NCBI RefSeq assembly: GCF_017893965.1
Contig: NZ_CP054142.1
Location: forward strand, 558,001-622,000
DNA: 64,000 nucleotides
From: Treponema parvum
Lineage (GTDB): Bacteria; Spirochaetota; Spirochaetia; Treponematales; Treponemataceae
Direction: 5' to 3'
Below are positions 17,585 to 25,809 of this stretch, piece by piece. How positions within the stretch are numbered: the stretch's first letter is position 1; each line of letters starts with the position of its first letter. The notes under the pieces are model-generated. The model had not been told where the DNA came from, did not search any database, and saw only the letters and a program-made list of their open reading frames with translations. Position numbers and translations under genes: made by a program.

Positions 17585-17718
17585 AGTAAAACCCGAGGCG
17601 ATAGGCGCCAATAAAAGTCGTGCCGCTCAAGTTTTCCCGCGAATTCGGCGAAAGAAATCAATCTGGCGATTACTTTTTTTCGTTCAAGGATATGAGCTTT
17701 CAGTTCTATTTCGAACAT
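17581..17718 (-). pseudogene. N-terminal fragment of a CYTH-domain (class IV adenylate cyclase-like) protein
   Basis: From ATG 17718 the frame reads MFEIELKAHILERKKVIARL and then AGKLERHDFYWRL before stopping at 17581. The E-x-E-x-K opening and the HDxYW motif are the start of the CYTH fold, a triphosphate-processing domain normally of 170-200 residues. Only 45 residues remain, and the next bases are the DUF975 promoter, so the rest is gone. A -10-like TATAGT still lies 6 nt before the ATG, but its -35 is poor. It could be a translated short protein; a gene remnant is more likely. Confidence 0.6.
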
Positions 17719-17744
17719 AGACTTACTATACAGAATTTTTGTTA

Positions 17745-17782
17745 TAGTTAAAAGTGCGCCGATGTGATATATTTTTATTATG
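17745..17782 (+). promoter_or_regulatory. Promoter of the epimerase-like gene, predicted leaderless
   Basis: TATATT (17768-17773) ends 6 nt before the ATG at 17780. The -35 candidate at 17-bp spacing (TAGTTA, 17745-17750) is weak. Confidence 0.45.
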
Positions 17783-18685
17783 AATATTACATTGGAAAAC
17801 GCTCGTTTCAGAGCGATAATCGACACACACGGGGCTGAGATAAATTCCTTGCAGGAAATTGCCGACGGAACAGAGTTCATTTGGAATGGAGATCCGTCCG
17901 TTTGGAAATATCATGCGCCCATACTGTTCCCGCACGTGGGGCGGATCCGCGACGGATTTATGACTTATGGAGGAAAAGAATACAAACTTGCCATAAACGG
18001 GTTTGCGCGCGATATGGATTTTACGCTTATAAAAAACACTTCCGATTCCGCCGAATTTGAATTGACCGAAAACGATTATACCGCGGATAAATATCCGTGG
18101 AAATTTTCGCTTAAAGTAAATTATAAACTTACGGAAAACGATATGATTTTTACCTCGACGGTCACAAATACGGATAAGGAAAAGATAAGTTTTTCGCTCG
18201 GAAGTCATTCGGCACTATGCTGTCCGCGAAACACTGACAAGGAAGGAACTAAAAACAGCGATTACGTGATCGAATTTGAAAAAAAAGAAGCTCTTACGAG
18301 CGTTGTGTGTACCGACGACGGATACCTTGCATCGGATGAAAACGGGATCGCCCCTTACACAAAACCTTACGGTGAAAAAGACGCCGGCATTATTCCTATG
18401 ACCGAAAAAGGATTCGGCAACGGACATTTTTTTACCGCTTTCAGTTCCGACTGGGTAGGACTGCGCAATAAGGCGACCGGAAAACTTGTTCGCATAAATA
18501 CGAAAGATTATCCGTATGTGATGATATGGCAGAACGCCGGAGAGCCGCGCTTTGTTTGTATTGAACCCTGGTACGGCGTGCCGGATCCCGCCGTCACAAG
18601 CCATGCGTGGGAAATTAAGCCGGGACTTGTTTTTCTTGAGCCTGGAAAAAGTTTTACCTCCGATCAGACGATAAGTATTTTGTAA
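17780..18685 (+). CDS. Aldose 1-epimerase-family protein
   Basis: 301 residues of the galactose mutarotase-like beta-sandwich. Visible landmarks are GAEINSLQEIADGTEFIWNG, APILFPHVGRIRDG with the conserved His/Arg, GFARDMDF, SLGSHSALC and CIEPWYGVPD (the Glu/Trp region). Members of this LacX-like branch act on sugars or phosphosugars; the substrate cannot be read from sequence. No Shine-Dalgarno site; probably leaderless. The dus gene starts 6 bases after its stop. Confidence 0.85.
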   Translation: MNITLENARFRAIIDTHGAEINSLQEIADGTEFIWNGDPSVWKYHAPILFPHVGRIRDGFMTYGGKEYKLAINGFARDMDFTLIKNTSDSAEFELTENDYTADKYPWKFSLKVNYKLTENDMIFTSTVTNTDKEKISFSLGSHSALCCPRNTDKEGTKNSDYVIEFEKKEALTSVVCTDDGYLASDENGIAPYTKPYGEKDAGIIPMTEKGFGNGHFFTAFSSDWVGLRNKATGKLVRINTKDYPYVMIWQNAGEPRFVCIEPWYGVPDPAVTSHAWEIKPGLVFLEPGKSFTSDQTISIL

Positions 18686-18691
18686 ATTTTT

Positions 18692-19738
18692 GTGAAAGAG
18701 CTCCGTTTAATTTGCGCTCCGATGGCTACGTTAAGTCACGAAGCCCTTCGCCGAATGATAGAAAAATTCGGCGGATGCGACGAGTATTTTACCGAAATGA
18801 TAAACGCCGGTTCTCTTTTAACGCACGGCCCCTTTGAAAAATACTATCTGATAAGCGAAGCTGCGCCTGAAAAAACGGTCTGGCAGCTTACGGGCGGCAA
18901 GGCGGATCTTTTGGAAAGAGCCGCCTTTGAGATTGCCGAGCGGGGCGGCATAGGCTTGGATCTGAACATGGGCTGCTCTGCTCCTGAGATCGTCGCAAGC
19001 GGCGCCGGAATAGCGTGGATGCAAAAGCCCTCCGAAGAAACACGCTCCATGGTCATGAGAGTGAGAAAGGCTCTTGAACGCTCGGCTGCCTGCGGCAAAA
19101 AAAGGCTGCGCCTAAGCGCGAAGATCCGGTTGGGCGATGAAGGTTTTTCTGACGACGGTTTTTTTTGTTTTTGTGAAATGCTTTCGGACGAAGGGGTTGA
19201 AATGATCACGTTGCATCCCAGAACCCGCAGGCAAAAGTATTCGAAGGCGCCGCATTTTTCTTATGTGCAAAGACTTTCCGAAATTATGCATAAAAGAGGC
19301 GTTTCGGTAATACTTAACGGCGATGTGTGCGGCGCCGAAAGTGCCGCGGCCGCCCTTGAAAAAGCGCCCCTTGCCGACGGAATTATGATAGGGCGGGCGG
19401 CCGTCCAAAAACCGTGGATTTTTATGGAAATAAAACGTGCCCTGTCGTCGGAAGGTCGGGACAGGACTTCAACGTCGTATGAAAATACATTGTCCACGGC
19501 GGACTTATACGCGCTTGCTTTCGATTATCTTCAAGACTTAAAAATTTATCAGCCGAAAGAATTTTGGCGCACAAGGATGCAGAGATTTTTTACCTATTAC
19601 TGCCAAAATTTTTCCTTTGCGCATTATTGCCGCACGCAGCTTTTAAATTCCAAGGATATGGATGAAGCGCAGATGCGGCTTTTAGAATATTTTGAAAAAG
19701 TTCCCGAAGACAGATACGTTAAAATACGAATTTTTTAG
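18692..19738 (+). CDS. dus: tRNA-dihydrouridine synthase
   Basis: 348 residues. An FMN enzyme that reduces specific tRNA uridines. APMATLSHEALRRMI replaces the usual substrate-loop start, FTEMINAGSLL, VWQLTGG, the catalytic Cys region LDLNMGCSAPEIVASGAGIA, SAKIRLG, TLHPRTRRQKYS (the His/Arg pair) and GIMIGRAAVQKPWIF are all in order. The usual GCP is GCS here. The start is GTG at 18692, the first codon of a normal N terminus. The end overlaps the convergent eda gene by 20 bases. Confidence 0.9.
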   Translation: MKELRLICAPMATLSHEALRRMIEKFGGCDEYFTEMINAGSLLTHGPFEKYYLISEAAPEKTVWQLTGGKADLLERAAFEIAERGGIGLDLNMGCSAPEIVASGAGIAWMQKPSEETRSMVMRVRKALERSAACGKKRLRLSAKIRLGDEGFSDDGFFCFCEMLSDEGVEMITLHPRTRRQKYSKAPHFSYVQRLSEIMHKRGVSVILNGDVCGAESAAAALEKAPLADGIMIGRAAVQKPWIFMEIKRALSSEGRDRTSTSYENTLSTADLYALAFDYLQDLKIYQPKEFWRTRMQRFFTYYCQNFSFAHYCRTQLLNSKDMDEAQMRLLEYFEKVPEDRYVKIRIF

Positions 19739-20351
19739 CGAGGAGTGAAAGCTCTTCAAATTTTCCCTCGTTGATAAGGCTTTCTTTCATTATATTCGAG
19801 CCTATACCGCAGCTGCAGTAGCCTGCACCGAGAAAATCTTTTATATTTTTTTCATTTACGCCGCCTACCGCCATGAGCGGAACGTTGCTTATCGGAGCTC
19901 TAACCGCTTTGATATAGTCAAGTCCCAGATATCCTGCGGGGAAAACCTTTACTATGTCGGCGCCGAGATTCCACGCATTTTGAATTTCCGTGGGCGTCAT
20001 TGCGCCGGGAACGCAAACGAGACCGAGCTTTTTCGCTTCTGAAATGACGGCGGGATTTGTGTCCGGAGCAAGTATAAAATCCGCTCCGGCTTCGAACGCA
20101 GTCCTTACTTGCTCTACGGAGACTACCGTACCGGCTCCTATGCACATTTTACTGCCCAAGGTTTTTTTTACTTCGCTGATAGACTTGGCCGTGTCCGCAA
20201 TGCAGCTGCCGGACGACTGATCGAATGTGATCTCAAGGCAAAAGATTCCGCCTGAATTTACGGCCTTTGCCGCCTCAACGATTCTGTCCGGTGAAATTCT
20301 CCGCGCGATCGAAACGATTTTTTTTTGTTTTATAAAAGAAAGAACGTCCAT
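19719..20351 (-). CDS. eda: KDPG/KHG-type aldolase
   Basis: 210 residues, a class I aldolase that splits 2-keto-3-deoxy-6-phosphogluconate (or the galactonate isomer) into pyruvate and glyceraldehyde 3-phosphate. The Schiff-base Lys is in GADIVKVFPAG; also seen are FCLEITF (catalytic Glu), IGAGTVVS, FILAPDTNP and PLMAVGGVN. With the divergent dgoK it makes a kinase-aldolase pair for 2-keto-3-deoxy sugar acids. An AGGA site lies 4 nt before the ATG. An inverted repeat covers its promoter. Confidence 0.92.
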   Translation of the reverse strand: MDVLSFIKQKKIVSIARRISPDRIVEAAKAVNSGGIFCLEITFDQSSGSCIADTAKSISEVKKTLGSKMCIGAGTVVSVEQVRTAFEAGADFILAPDTNPAVISEAKKLGLVCVPGAMTPTEIQNAWNLGADIVKVFPAGYLGLDYIKAVRAPISNVPLMAVGGVNEKNIKDFLGAGYCSCGIGSNIMKESLINEGKFEELSLLAKKFVF

Positions 20352-20371
20352 TTAATCCTGCCTCTGTAGTA

Positions 20372-20403
20372 TTATTGACGGTAAAATCCGCGTCTGTCAA
20401 TAA
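20372..20403 (-). promoter_or_regulatory. eda promoter inside an inverted repeat (candidate operator)
   Basis: Minus-strand TTGACA followed by an 18-bp spacer and AATAAT. The same bases form TTATTGAC (20372-20379) and GTCAATAA (20396-20403), a perfect 8-bp inverted repeat, so a dimeric regulator could block polymerase here. Confidence 0.5.
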
Positions 20404-20415
20404 AAGTTTTCCGAG

Positions 20416-20450
20416 TTGGTTACCAATGAAATGGTGCGTTTTGAAAACGA
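20416..20450. promoter_or_regulatory. Two short palindromes, candidate operators for eda/dgoK
   Basis: TTGGT-T-ACCAA at 20416-20426 and CGTTTT-G-AAAACG at 20438-20450, both perfect, one on either side of a short spacer. They resemble binding sites of sugar-acid regulators, but no regulator gene is nearby. Confidence 0.35.
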
Positions 20451-20659
20451 GATACTCAGGGCGAGGTTCCGGCTGCGTGACGCTTCGAGCGTTATGTTTA
20501 CGGAATTCTACCCTAAAAGCTCGACCGAAGCTAAGCGGACGGGTTCTCGCCGGAAGTACATCTTTGATTGTCTCTTAATTTCAAAACTCAATATTCATGA
20601 TTATAGCATATTCCTCAGACTTTTGATAAACTCATATCCGACGAGGAGGCGCCGCCTTT

Positions 20660-21727
20660 ATGTATAACGTTTATTTTGATTCCGGAACTACAAATACCAG
20701 AATGTACGTATTTAACTGTAAAGAAGAACTCGTTTATAAGTCTGAAAAATCGGTGGGATCCAAAGATTCGGCGCTTTCCGGCGATAAAGATTTGCTTGCC
20801 CGCGAGCTCTGCCTCCTCTTGGAAAAAGGCTGTGCCGAGCTTAAAATCGGCAGAGAGGCTGTGGGTGAAATATGGATGAGCGGAATGATAACTTCGCCTA
20901 ACGGAATCGTAGAAGTTCCTCACATCACAATTCCTGTAGATTTGCATAAACTTGCTTTGAACGTGTTTTTGTTCTATGAAAAAAAGTTCTTTAAAAAAGA
21001 AATTCATTTTATTCCCGGAATAAAAAGTTTTCCCGCCGAAGGTAAAATAACCGCTGAAAATGTGGATGAAATAAATAATATGCGCGGGGAAGAAACCGAG
21101 ATATGCGGAATAATGAGTTCTTTCCCGGCTTCAAAAGGAAATTTTATCTTTGTTATGCCCGGTTCGCACACGCAGGTTGCCGCGGTAAAAGACGGAAGTA
21201 TAGTGAACATAGTTTCTACAATTACGGGAGAACTTTTTAAAGCTTTAAAAAGCCAGACGATATTGGCGTCCTCTCTTGAAGGCGGCTATGAAAAGATCGA
21301 TACCGAAATGGTTCGGCTCGGCTATAGGAATCTTCAAAAGTACGGTTTTAACCGTGCGATCTATATAGACCGCTCCCTACTGCTTTTTACGGATTCGACT
21401 GCGGAACAAAGGCATAGCTATTTGGAAGGAGTTCTGAACGGGGGCGTTTTGCAGGCCGTAAGCGCGGCTTTCGGCTGGAAATCTGACAAAAACCCTAAAG
21501 CTCAATATGAGACGGAAGATAAAACCCGGGCTTTGAAAAAAATCGGCGAGCCGATCGACATGTATATCTGCGGTTCCGAAAATCAATTTCATATATATAA
21601 GGCTATAGCCGAGGATTTTTTCCCCGAATACTCCGTAAAACGGATGGAATACGGCAACATGCCTTTTTCCGCCCTCGGCTATAAGGCAGTCGCCGCCGAA
21701 TACAAAACATTGCAGCCTATACCGTGA
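20660..21727 (+). CDS. dgoK: 2-dehydro-3-deoxygalactonokinase
   Basis: 355 residues. Phosphorylates 2-keto-3-deoxygalactonate to the substrate of the neighbouring aldolase. DgoK landmarks: FDSGTTNTRMYVF (phosphate binding), IWMSGMITSPNGIVEVPHI, IPGIKSFPAE, NNMRGEETEICG, VMPGSHTQVAAV, ITGELFKAL and ICGSENQFHIY. GAGGAGG 10 nt before the ATG gives a firm start. No permease or dehydratase of the pathway lies next to it. Confidence 0.92.
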   Translation: MYNVYFDSGTTNTRMYVFNCKEELVYKSEKSVGSKDSALSGDKDLLARELCLLLEKGCAELKIGREAVGEIWMSGMITSPNGIVEVPHITIPVDLHKLALNVFLFYEKKFFKKEIHFIPGIKSFPAEGKITAENVDEINNMRGEETEICGIMSSFPASKGNFIFVMPGSHTQVAAVKDGSIVNIVSTITGELFKALKSQTILASSLEGGYEKIDTEMVRLGYRNLQKYGFNRAIYIDRSLLLFTDSTAEQRHSYLEGVLNGGVLQAVSAAFGWKSDKNPKAQYETEDKTRALKKIGEPIDMYICGSENQFHIYKAIAEDFFPEYSVKRMEYGNMPFSALGYKAVAAEYKTLQPIP

Positions 21728-21746
21728 CTGCCGGGCATTGTGCGGC

Positions 21747-22574
21747 TTATATCTTTTCGATCAAGGCCGCCGCTGCGTCGATATAATCTACGTCAAGGTT
21801 TTCTATGTCGCCCGTATCAACGGCTGCGGTTACCCTTTGTTCTATCGGGATGCGTGCAAGGACGGGAAGATTATAGGCCGTCGCTATCGCATCGATATTG
21901 CTTTCTCCGTAGATTTTTATCTCCTTACCGCAATCGGGGCATTTTACATAGCTCATGTTTTCAATGATCCCTATGATAGGAATTTTCATATTCGTAGCCA
22001 TCTTTACCGCTTTTTCAACGATTACCCTGACAAGCTGCTGCGGCGAAGACACTACAATTATTCCGTCTACCGGAAGCGATTGAAAAACCGTAAGCGGAAC
22101 ATCGCCCGTTCCCGGCGGCATATCGACGAACATAAAATCCACATCTTTCCAGTCTACGTCGGTCCAAAATTGTTTTACGGCGCCGGCAATTACGGGCCCG
22201 CGCCATATTACAGGATCGTTTTCATTTTCCAGCAGAAAATTCATGGACATTATCTGTATGCCTTTTTCGGTTACAACAGGATTCAGCGCTTTACCGTCGC
22301 CGGTTGCTCTGTCATCGCCTAGTCCGAAGGCTTCAGGAATAGACGGACCTGTGATGTCGGCATCCAAGATAGCCGTCTTATAGCCCAATTTATTCATCTT
22401 TACGGCTAAGAGACTCGTCACCAAAGATTTGCCTACGCCGCCCTTGCCGCTTAATATTGCAATAACCTTTTTTACCGTACTTCCCTTGTGCACTTCGACA
22501 TGAAAGTCGCGGGATGCGCAGTTGGCGCTGCAAGAGTCGCAGCTGTGCGTACAGTTTTCAGAATTTTCCGCCAT
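21747..22574 (-). CDS. mrp: Mrp/NBP35-family Fe-S cluster carrier ATPase
   Basis: 275 residues. P-loop ATPase that binds and transfers Fe-S clusters. N-terminal Cys set CTHSCDSCSANC (ferredoxin-like, as in Nbp35 and archaeal Mrp), deviant Walker A SGKGGVGKS, DADITGPSIPEAFGL, IWRGPVIAGAVKQF, VDMPPGTGDVPLTV and the bridging CxxC in YVKCPDCGKEI. May supply Rnf and other Fe-S proteins; that is inference. GGGAG lies before the ATG. Upstream is an array of hairpins. Confidence 0.93.
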   Translation of the reverse strand: MAENSENCTHSCDSCSANCASRDFHVEVHKGSTVKKVIAILSGKGGVGKSLVTSLLAVKMNKLGYKTAILDADITGPSIPEAFGLGDDRATGDGKALNPVVTEKGIQIMSMNFLLENENDPVIWRGPVIAGAVKQFWTDVDWKDVDFMFVDMPPGTGDVPLTVFQSLPVDGIIVVSSPQQLVRVIVEKAVKMATNMKIPIIGIIENMSYVKCPDCGKEIKIYGESNIDAIATAYNLPVLARIPIEQRVTAAVDTGDIENLDVDYIDAAAALIEKI

Positions 22575-22579
22575 GATTC

Positions 22580-22591
22580 ACTCCCATAAAA
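22580..22591 (-). repeat. Copy of the 12-mer ACTCCCATAAAA (ribosome-site block)
   Basis: Read on the minus strand as TTTTATGGGAGT, just before mrp. The same 12-mer lies before potD (8084-8095) and, with no gene after it, at 22724-22735. Confidence 0.5.
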
Positions 22592-22721
22592 ACGGCATGC
22601 GAGGAAATTTCGATTTCCGAGAGTGCCGTTTTGGTGCGCTTTTGCGCACAGTTATAAAACGAGTTTTCAAAAGAAAACTCGAAGTTAAATTGAACGGCGC
22701 TATTTTAGACGTTCAATTTAA
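22590..22721. repeat. Array of four consecutive hairpins (dispersed element, copy A)
   Basis: Four hairpins in 132 bases: AAACGGCA/TGCCGTTT with inner GGAAAT-TTCG-ATTTCC (22590-22631); GTGCGC-TTTT-GCGCAC (22634-22649); CGAGTTTTC-AAAA-GAAAACTCG (22660-22681); and 12-bp arms 22685-22696 / 22710-22721. A diverged relative lies at 39872-39963 in a different orientation to its neighbour gene. Confidence 0.6.
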
Positions 22722-22814
22722 ACACTCCCATAAAATTGCAAGCATAAGTTTCTATATCATAGAAGATAAGAAAACTTTTGCTCCGCGTCAAATTTTTGCT
22801 TTTTTCAAAACCGA

Positions 22815-23309
22815 TTAAAAACGCAATGATCGGTTAAATAGCGCTCCTGCTGCCCCGAATACGCCTGCGCTGGCCAATCCCATAATCACTCCCGCGATAA
22901 GAACTCCTGCTGTAACGGCCGCCACAGTATCTTTAAAATTCATGTCCAGAAGGCTTGCGGCGAGAGTTCCTGTCCATGCGCCTGTTCCGGGAATAGGAAT
23001 ACCTACGAACAGCGTAAGAGCTACGAACAAACCCCGTCCGGCTTTTTCTTTAAGTTTTCGGCCCCCTTTTTCCCCTTTTATCAAAAAGAAAGCGCAAATT
23101 TTTCCTATGAATTTTTTATTTGCCCCCCATTCCAAAAAACGGCGCGCAAATAAATATATGAAGGGCACGGGCAACATATTCCCTACGATACAGACTATAT
23201 ATGACGTTAAAAGCGGCAGTCCCAACGCCTGTGAAACGGGGACTGCGCCCCTCAATTCTATTAGAGGCAGCATTGAAATAAAAAAAATCCAAAGATAGTT
23301 TTTTAACAT
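22815..23309 (-). CDS. Small multidrug export-like membrane protein (PF06695 type)
   Basis: 164 residues with about four membrane segments. WIFFISMLPLIELRGAVPVS, GNMLPVPFIYLFARRFLEW and VGIPIPGTGAWTGTLAASLL with its proline/glycine pattern are diagnostic of the 'putative small multidrug export' family, whose transport role is poorly tested. Start at 23309 fits the family N terminus; the frame extends to 23429 but those residues look like noise. TATACT ends 7 nt before the ATG and no Shine-Dalgarno site is present. Confidence 0.82.
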   Translation of the reverse strand: MLKNYLWIFFISMLPLIELRGAVPVSQALGLPLLTSYIVCIVGNMLPVPFIYLFARRFLEWGANKKFIGKICAFFLIKGEKGGRKLKEKAGRGLFVALTLFVGIPIPGTGAWTGTLAASLLDMNFKDTVAAVTAGVLIAGVIMGLASAGVFGAAGALFNRSLRF

Positions 23310-23322
23310 AAGGGTAAGTATA
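23307..23322 (-). promoter_or_regulatory. -10 box, predicted leaderless start of the small exporter gene
   Basis: TATACT (23322-23317), 7 nt, ATG at 23309. The -35 at 17-bp spacing is poor. Confidence 0.4.
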
Positions 23323-23530
23323 CTTAAAACATTTAAACAGGGGAATAGGAGGAAGATCGGCTGACGATCGGTTTTTTTTTGCGCATTTTTATAGAGAGCG
23401 CGTCTTGTCGTGCGTCCGCTATCGCACACAGGATCTTCCTGTTAAAATTAAGCTTTTTTTGTCCGATAAATAAAAGAGGATCGCGCGAATTTTGCGGTCG
23501 GAAAATTTCTACCGGGATTTTGAGGAATTT

Positions 23531-24115
23531 ATGAAGAAAAATATATCGGTTTTCACCGTGATCTTTGTTTTATTTTTTATATCGTTTACGGAAAAAGTTT
23601 ATTCGGCGGGATTTGAAATGGGCATAGGATCGGGATATGTTTTTTACGGCGACAGCGAAACGAAGGATCTGGTTTCCGCTATGAACAGCGAAGATTTTAA
23701 CAGATTCATCATCGGAGGAGAAGCCGGATTTTTTATTCCTCTTACGGATATCCTTGTTTTTACCGTCGACTCCGAAATTATGAGCGACCTGTTTTGGAAA
23801 GGAAGCCGGCATTGCTATTTTTTCGATTACGCTTTTAACGGCGGCATAAAGATGTATCCAGGTTTAAAGGGACTCGCGTTCAGCGTCGCTTATACGCTGG
23901 GCAGACGAACTTCTTTTATAAAGATGTACAATCAGGATTCCGTAATTTCATCCACAAGTTGGGGTAACGGATTTAAGTTTGCAGTTGATTATGACATTAA
24001 GTACGGAAAAGACGGCGTTTGCCCCGTCATAGGAGCTTACTGGAGGCACGTTCCTCGAGGAAATTCTTTTTCGGACAATACGCTCTCCATTTATTTAAAA
24101 CTGTTTTTCCGCTGA
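23531..24115 (+). CDS. Probable outer-membrane beta-barrel protein
   Basis: 194 residues. Signal peptide MKKNISVFTVIFVLFFISFT ending near VYSAGF, then alternating polar and aromatic stretches (FEMGIGSGYVFYGD, FIIGGEAGFFIPL, YPGLKGLAFSVAYTLGRR) and a final strand SIYLKLFFR ending in Phe-Arg, as in small outer-membrane barrels. I cannot name the family. GAGG lies before the ATG at 23531; the longer frame from 23492 would precede the signal peptide. Confidence 0.65.
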   Translation: MKKNISVFTVIFVLFFISFTEKVYSAGFEMGIGSGYVFYGDSETKDLVSAMNSEDFNRFIIGGEAGFFIPLTDILVFTVDSEIMSDLFWKGSRHCYFFDYAFNGGIKMYPGLKGLAFSVAYTLGRRTSFIKMYNQDSVISSTSWGNGFKFAVDYDIKYGKDGVCPVIGAYWRHVPRGNSFSDNTLSIYLKLFFR

Positions 24116-24134
24116 TCGCATTCCGCATATAAAA

Positions 24135-24166
24135 ACGGGAAATTTCGCTGATGCGAAATTTCCCGT
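24135..24166 (-). terminator. Strong terminator hairpin for rny
   Basis: Perfect 14-bp stem ACGGGAAATTTCGC / GCGAAATTTCCCGT with a 4-nt loop. On the minus strand it is followed by TTTTTATAT, so it ends rny transcription; the plus-strand side has a weaker T tract. Confidence 0.75.
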
Positions 24167-24217
24167 ATCTTTGTAAGAGCGTAAAAGCGCCTAATTATAT
24201 ATCGCAGAGTGTCAAGT

Positions 24218-25747
24218 TTATCGGGCGTATTCTACGATCCGCGTTTCGCGGATCATCGTAAGCTTTATCCTGCCCGGGTATTTTAAGTCCGATTCGATTT
24301 GTTTTGCTATATTTCTTGCAAGGTCTTTTACATCCTGATCGGAAACTTTTTCATTGTTTACAAGAATGCGCAACTCTCGTCCCGCTTGGATAGCGTAGGC
24401 CTTTTCCACACCGGGGAAATTTTCAGCGACGGCCTCCAGATTTTCAAGTCTTTTTACGTAGTTGTCTACGGTCTCTCGGCGGGCTCCCGGGCGTGCGGCG
24501 GAAATCGCATCTGCAATTTGCACTATTACCGCTTCAAGGGAAGAAGGCTCAACATCGTTGTGATGCGCTGCAATAGCGTTTATTATCACCGGGTCTTCTC
24601 CCATCTTTCGCGCTATTTCGGCGCCGGCTTCCGCGTGGTTTTGTTCGGTTTCGTTCTCTACGCCTTTTCCTATGTCGTGCAGAAGGGCGGCGCGTTTTGC
24701 AACGTCGCGGTTCGCTCCGATTTCGGCGGCGAGCATGGCTGCTATGAGTGCGACTTCTTTTGAGTGGTTAAGAACGTTTTGTCCGTAACTCGTCCTAAAG
24801 TAGAGCCTGCCTAAAGCTATAACTCCGTCGGTATTCATATTGTGTATGCCAAGCTCAAACAGAGCTTTTTCGCCTTCTTCGTAAATTTTCTGCTGTATTT
24901 CCCTCGTAACCTTTTGTACTATTTCTTCGATCCGTGTGGGATGTATGCGCCCGTCTGAAATAAGTCTTTCCAAAGAAACTTTTGCTATTTCTTTGCGCAC
25001 GGGATCAAAACACGATATGACGACGGCTTCAGGCGTATCGTCAATGATTATGTCTACGCCTGTTATGGTTTCGAGCGTGCGGATATTGCGGCCTTCGCGC
25101 CCGATAATGCGACCCTTCATTTCATCGCTCGGCAATGAAACTGTTGTAACGGTAATGTCGCTTGTAATTTCGGTTGCAATGCGCTGAATTGTAGCCACAA
25201 GTATATCGCGCGCCTTTTTTTCCGCGCTTAGATTTGATTCCTGTTCGATCTTGTTTATGAGCGCTTGCGCGTCGTGTTTCGCATCGTTTTCAAGGTTTTT
25301 TATGATAAGGCTCTTTGCTTCTTCTACCGTAAGACCTGAAATACGCTCAAGTTCCTGCCTGTATTGTTCTTCCTGCTTGACCATTACGGCTTCGCGTTTT
25401 TCCATGTCCGTAACGCGGTTTGCAAATTCTTTATCGCGCTTTTCATATTCTGAAGCGCGCTGGTCAAGAAGTTCTTCTTTCTTATTTATGCGCGACTCGT
25501 AACGCTGTATTTCTGCGCGGCGTTCTCTATTCTCCCTTTCTTGTTGATTACGTTCCCGAATGAGTTCATCTTTTGCTTCTAGCAAAATTTCTTTTTTCTG
25601 AGCTTCAGCTTCTCTAATTGCATCCTGTTTTACACGTTCTGCCTTTTGTTCAGACGCAGATAGTTGAAATCTGGCATACAGCCAGCGAATAGTCCATCCA
25701 AGAACAATTCCAATAGCAGGGAGAATGATGAATAAAACTATGTTCAT
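24218..25747 (-). CDS. rny: Ribonuclease Y
   Basis: 509 residues. Membrane-bound endoribonuclease that begins mRNA decay. N-terminal anchor (MNIVLFIILPAIGIVLGWTI), a long coiled coil (about 30-170), the KH domain with GRIIGREGRNIRTLETITG, and the HD hydrolase domain with ALLHDIGKG and AAHHND. The C-terminal IRIxYPGxIKxTxIRE motif is present as LKYPGRIKLTMIRETR. The start at 25747 has AAGGAG 7 nt upstream. Confidence 0.96.
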   Translation of the reverse strand: MNIVLFIILPAIGIVLGWTIRWLYARFQLSASEQKAERVKQDAIREAEAQKKEILLEAKDELIRERNQQERENRERRAEIQRYESRINKKEELLDQRASEYEKRDKEFANRVTDMEKREAVMVKQEEQYRQELERISGLTVEEAKSLIIKNLENDAKHDAQALINKIEQESNLSAEKKARDILVATIQRIATEITSDITVTTVSLPSDEMKGRIIGREGRNIRTLETITGVDIIIDDTPEAVVISCFDPVRKEIAKVSLERLISDGRIHPTRIEEIVQKVTREIQQKIYEEGEKALFELGIHNMNTDGVIALGRLYFRTSYGQNVLNHSKEVALIAAMLAAEIGANRDVAKRAALLHDIGKGVENETEQNHAEAGAEIARKMGEDPVIINAIAAHHNDVEPSSLEAVIVQIADAISAARPGARRETVDNYVKRLENLEAVAENFPGVEKAYAIQAGRELRILVNNEKVSDQDVKDLARNIAKQIESDLKYPGRIKLTMIRETRIVEYAR

Positions 25748-25809
25748 TATCAATCTCCTTAGGAAAAAAACTTCCTTAATGATTAAAATTATTCATTTAA
25801 TATTACTAT

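Larger units (their letters stand above)
17444..17779. other. Intergenic region between DUF975 gene and epimerase gene
   Basis: Contains the DUF975 leader with a perfect 7-bp hairpin (TTGCAGA-AA-TCTGCAA, 17465-17480), the DUF975 promoter, a CYTH gene fragment at 17581-17718, and facing promoter elements of that fragment and the epimerase gene. Confidence 0.6.
20352..20659. other. Divergent regulatory region between eda and dgoK
   Basis: No gene supported. Contains the eda promoter within an inverted repeat (20372-20403), the palindromes at 20416-20426 and 20438-20450, then AT-richer sequence up to the dgoK ribosome site GAGGAGG. Short open frames at 20375-20667 show no family features. Confidence 0.5.

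Noticed and set aside
20375-20667. Short overlapping frames between eda and dgoK as possible genes
   Set aside because: They cover the promoter and palindromes and have no family features or ribosome sites.
21738-22322. 194-codon plus-strand frame opposite mrp
   Set aside because: It lies wholly inside the well-conserved mrp gene and has no domain or start signal.
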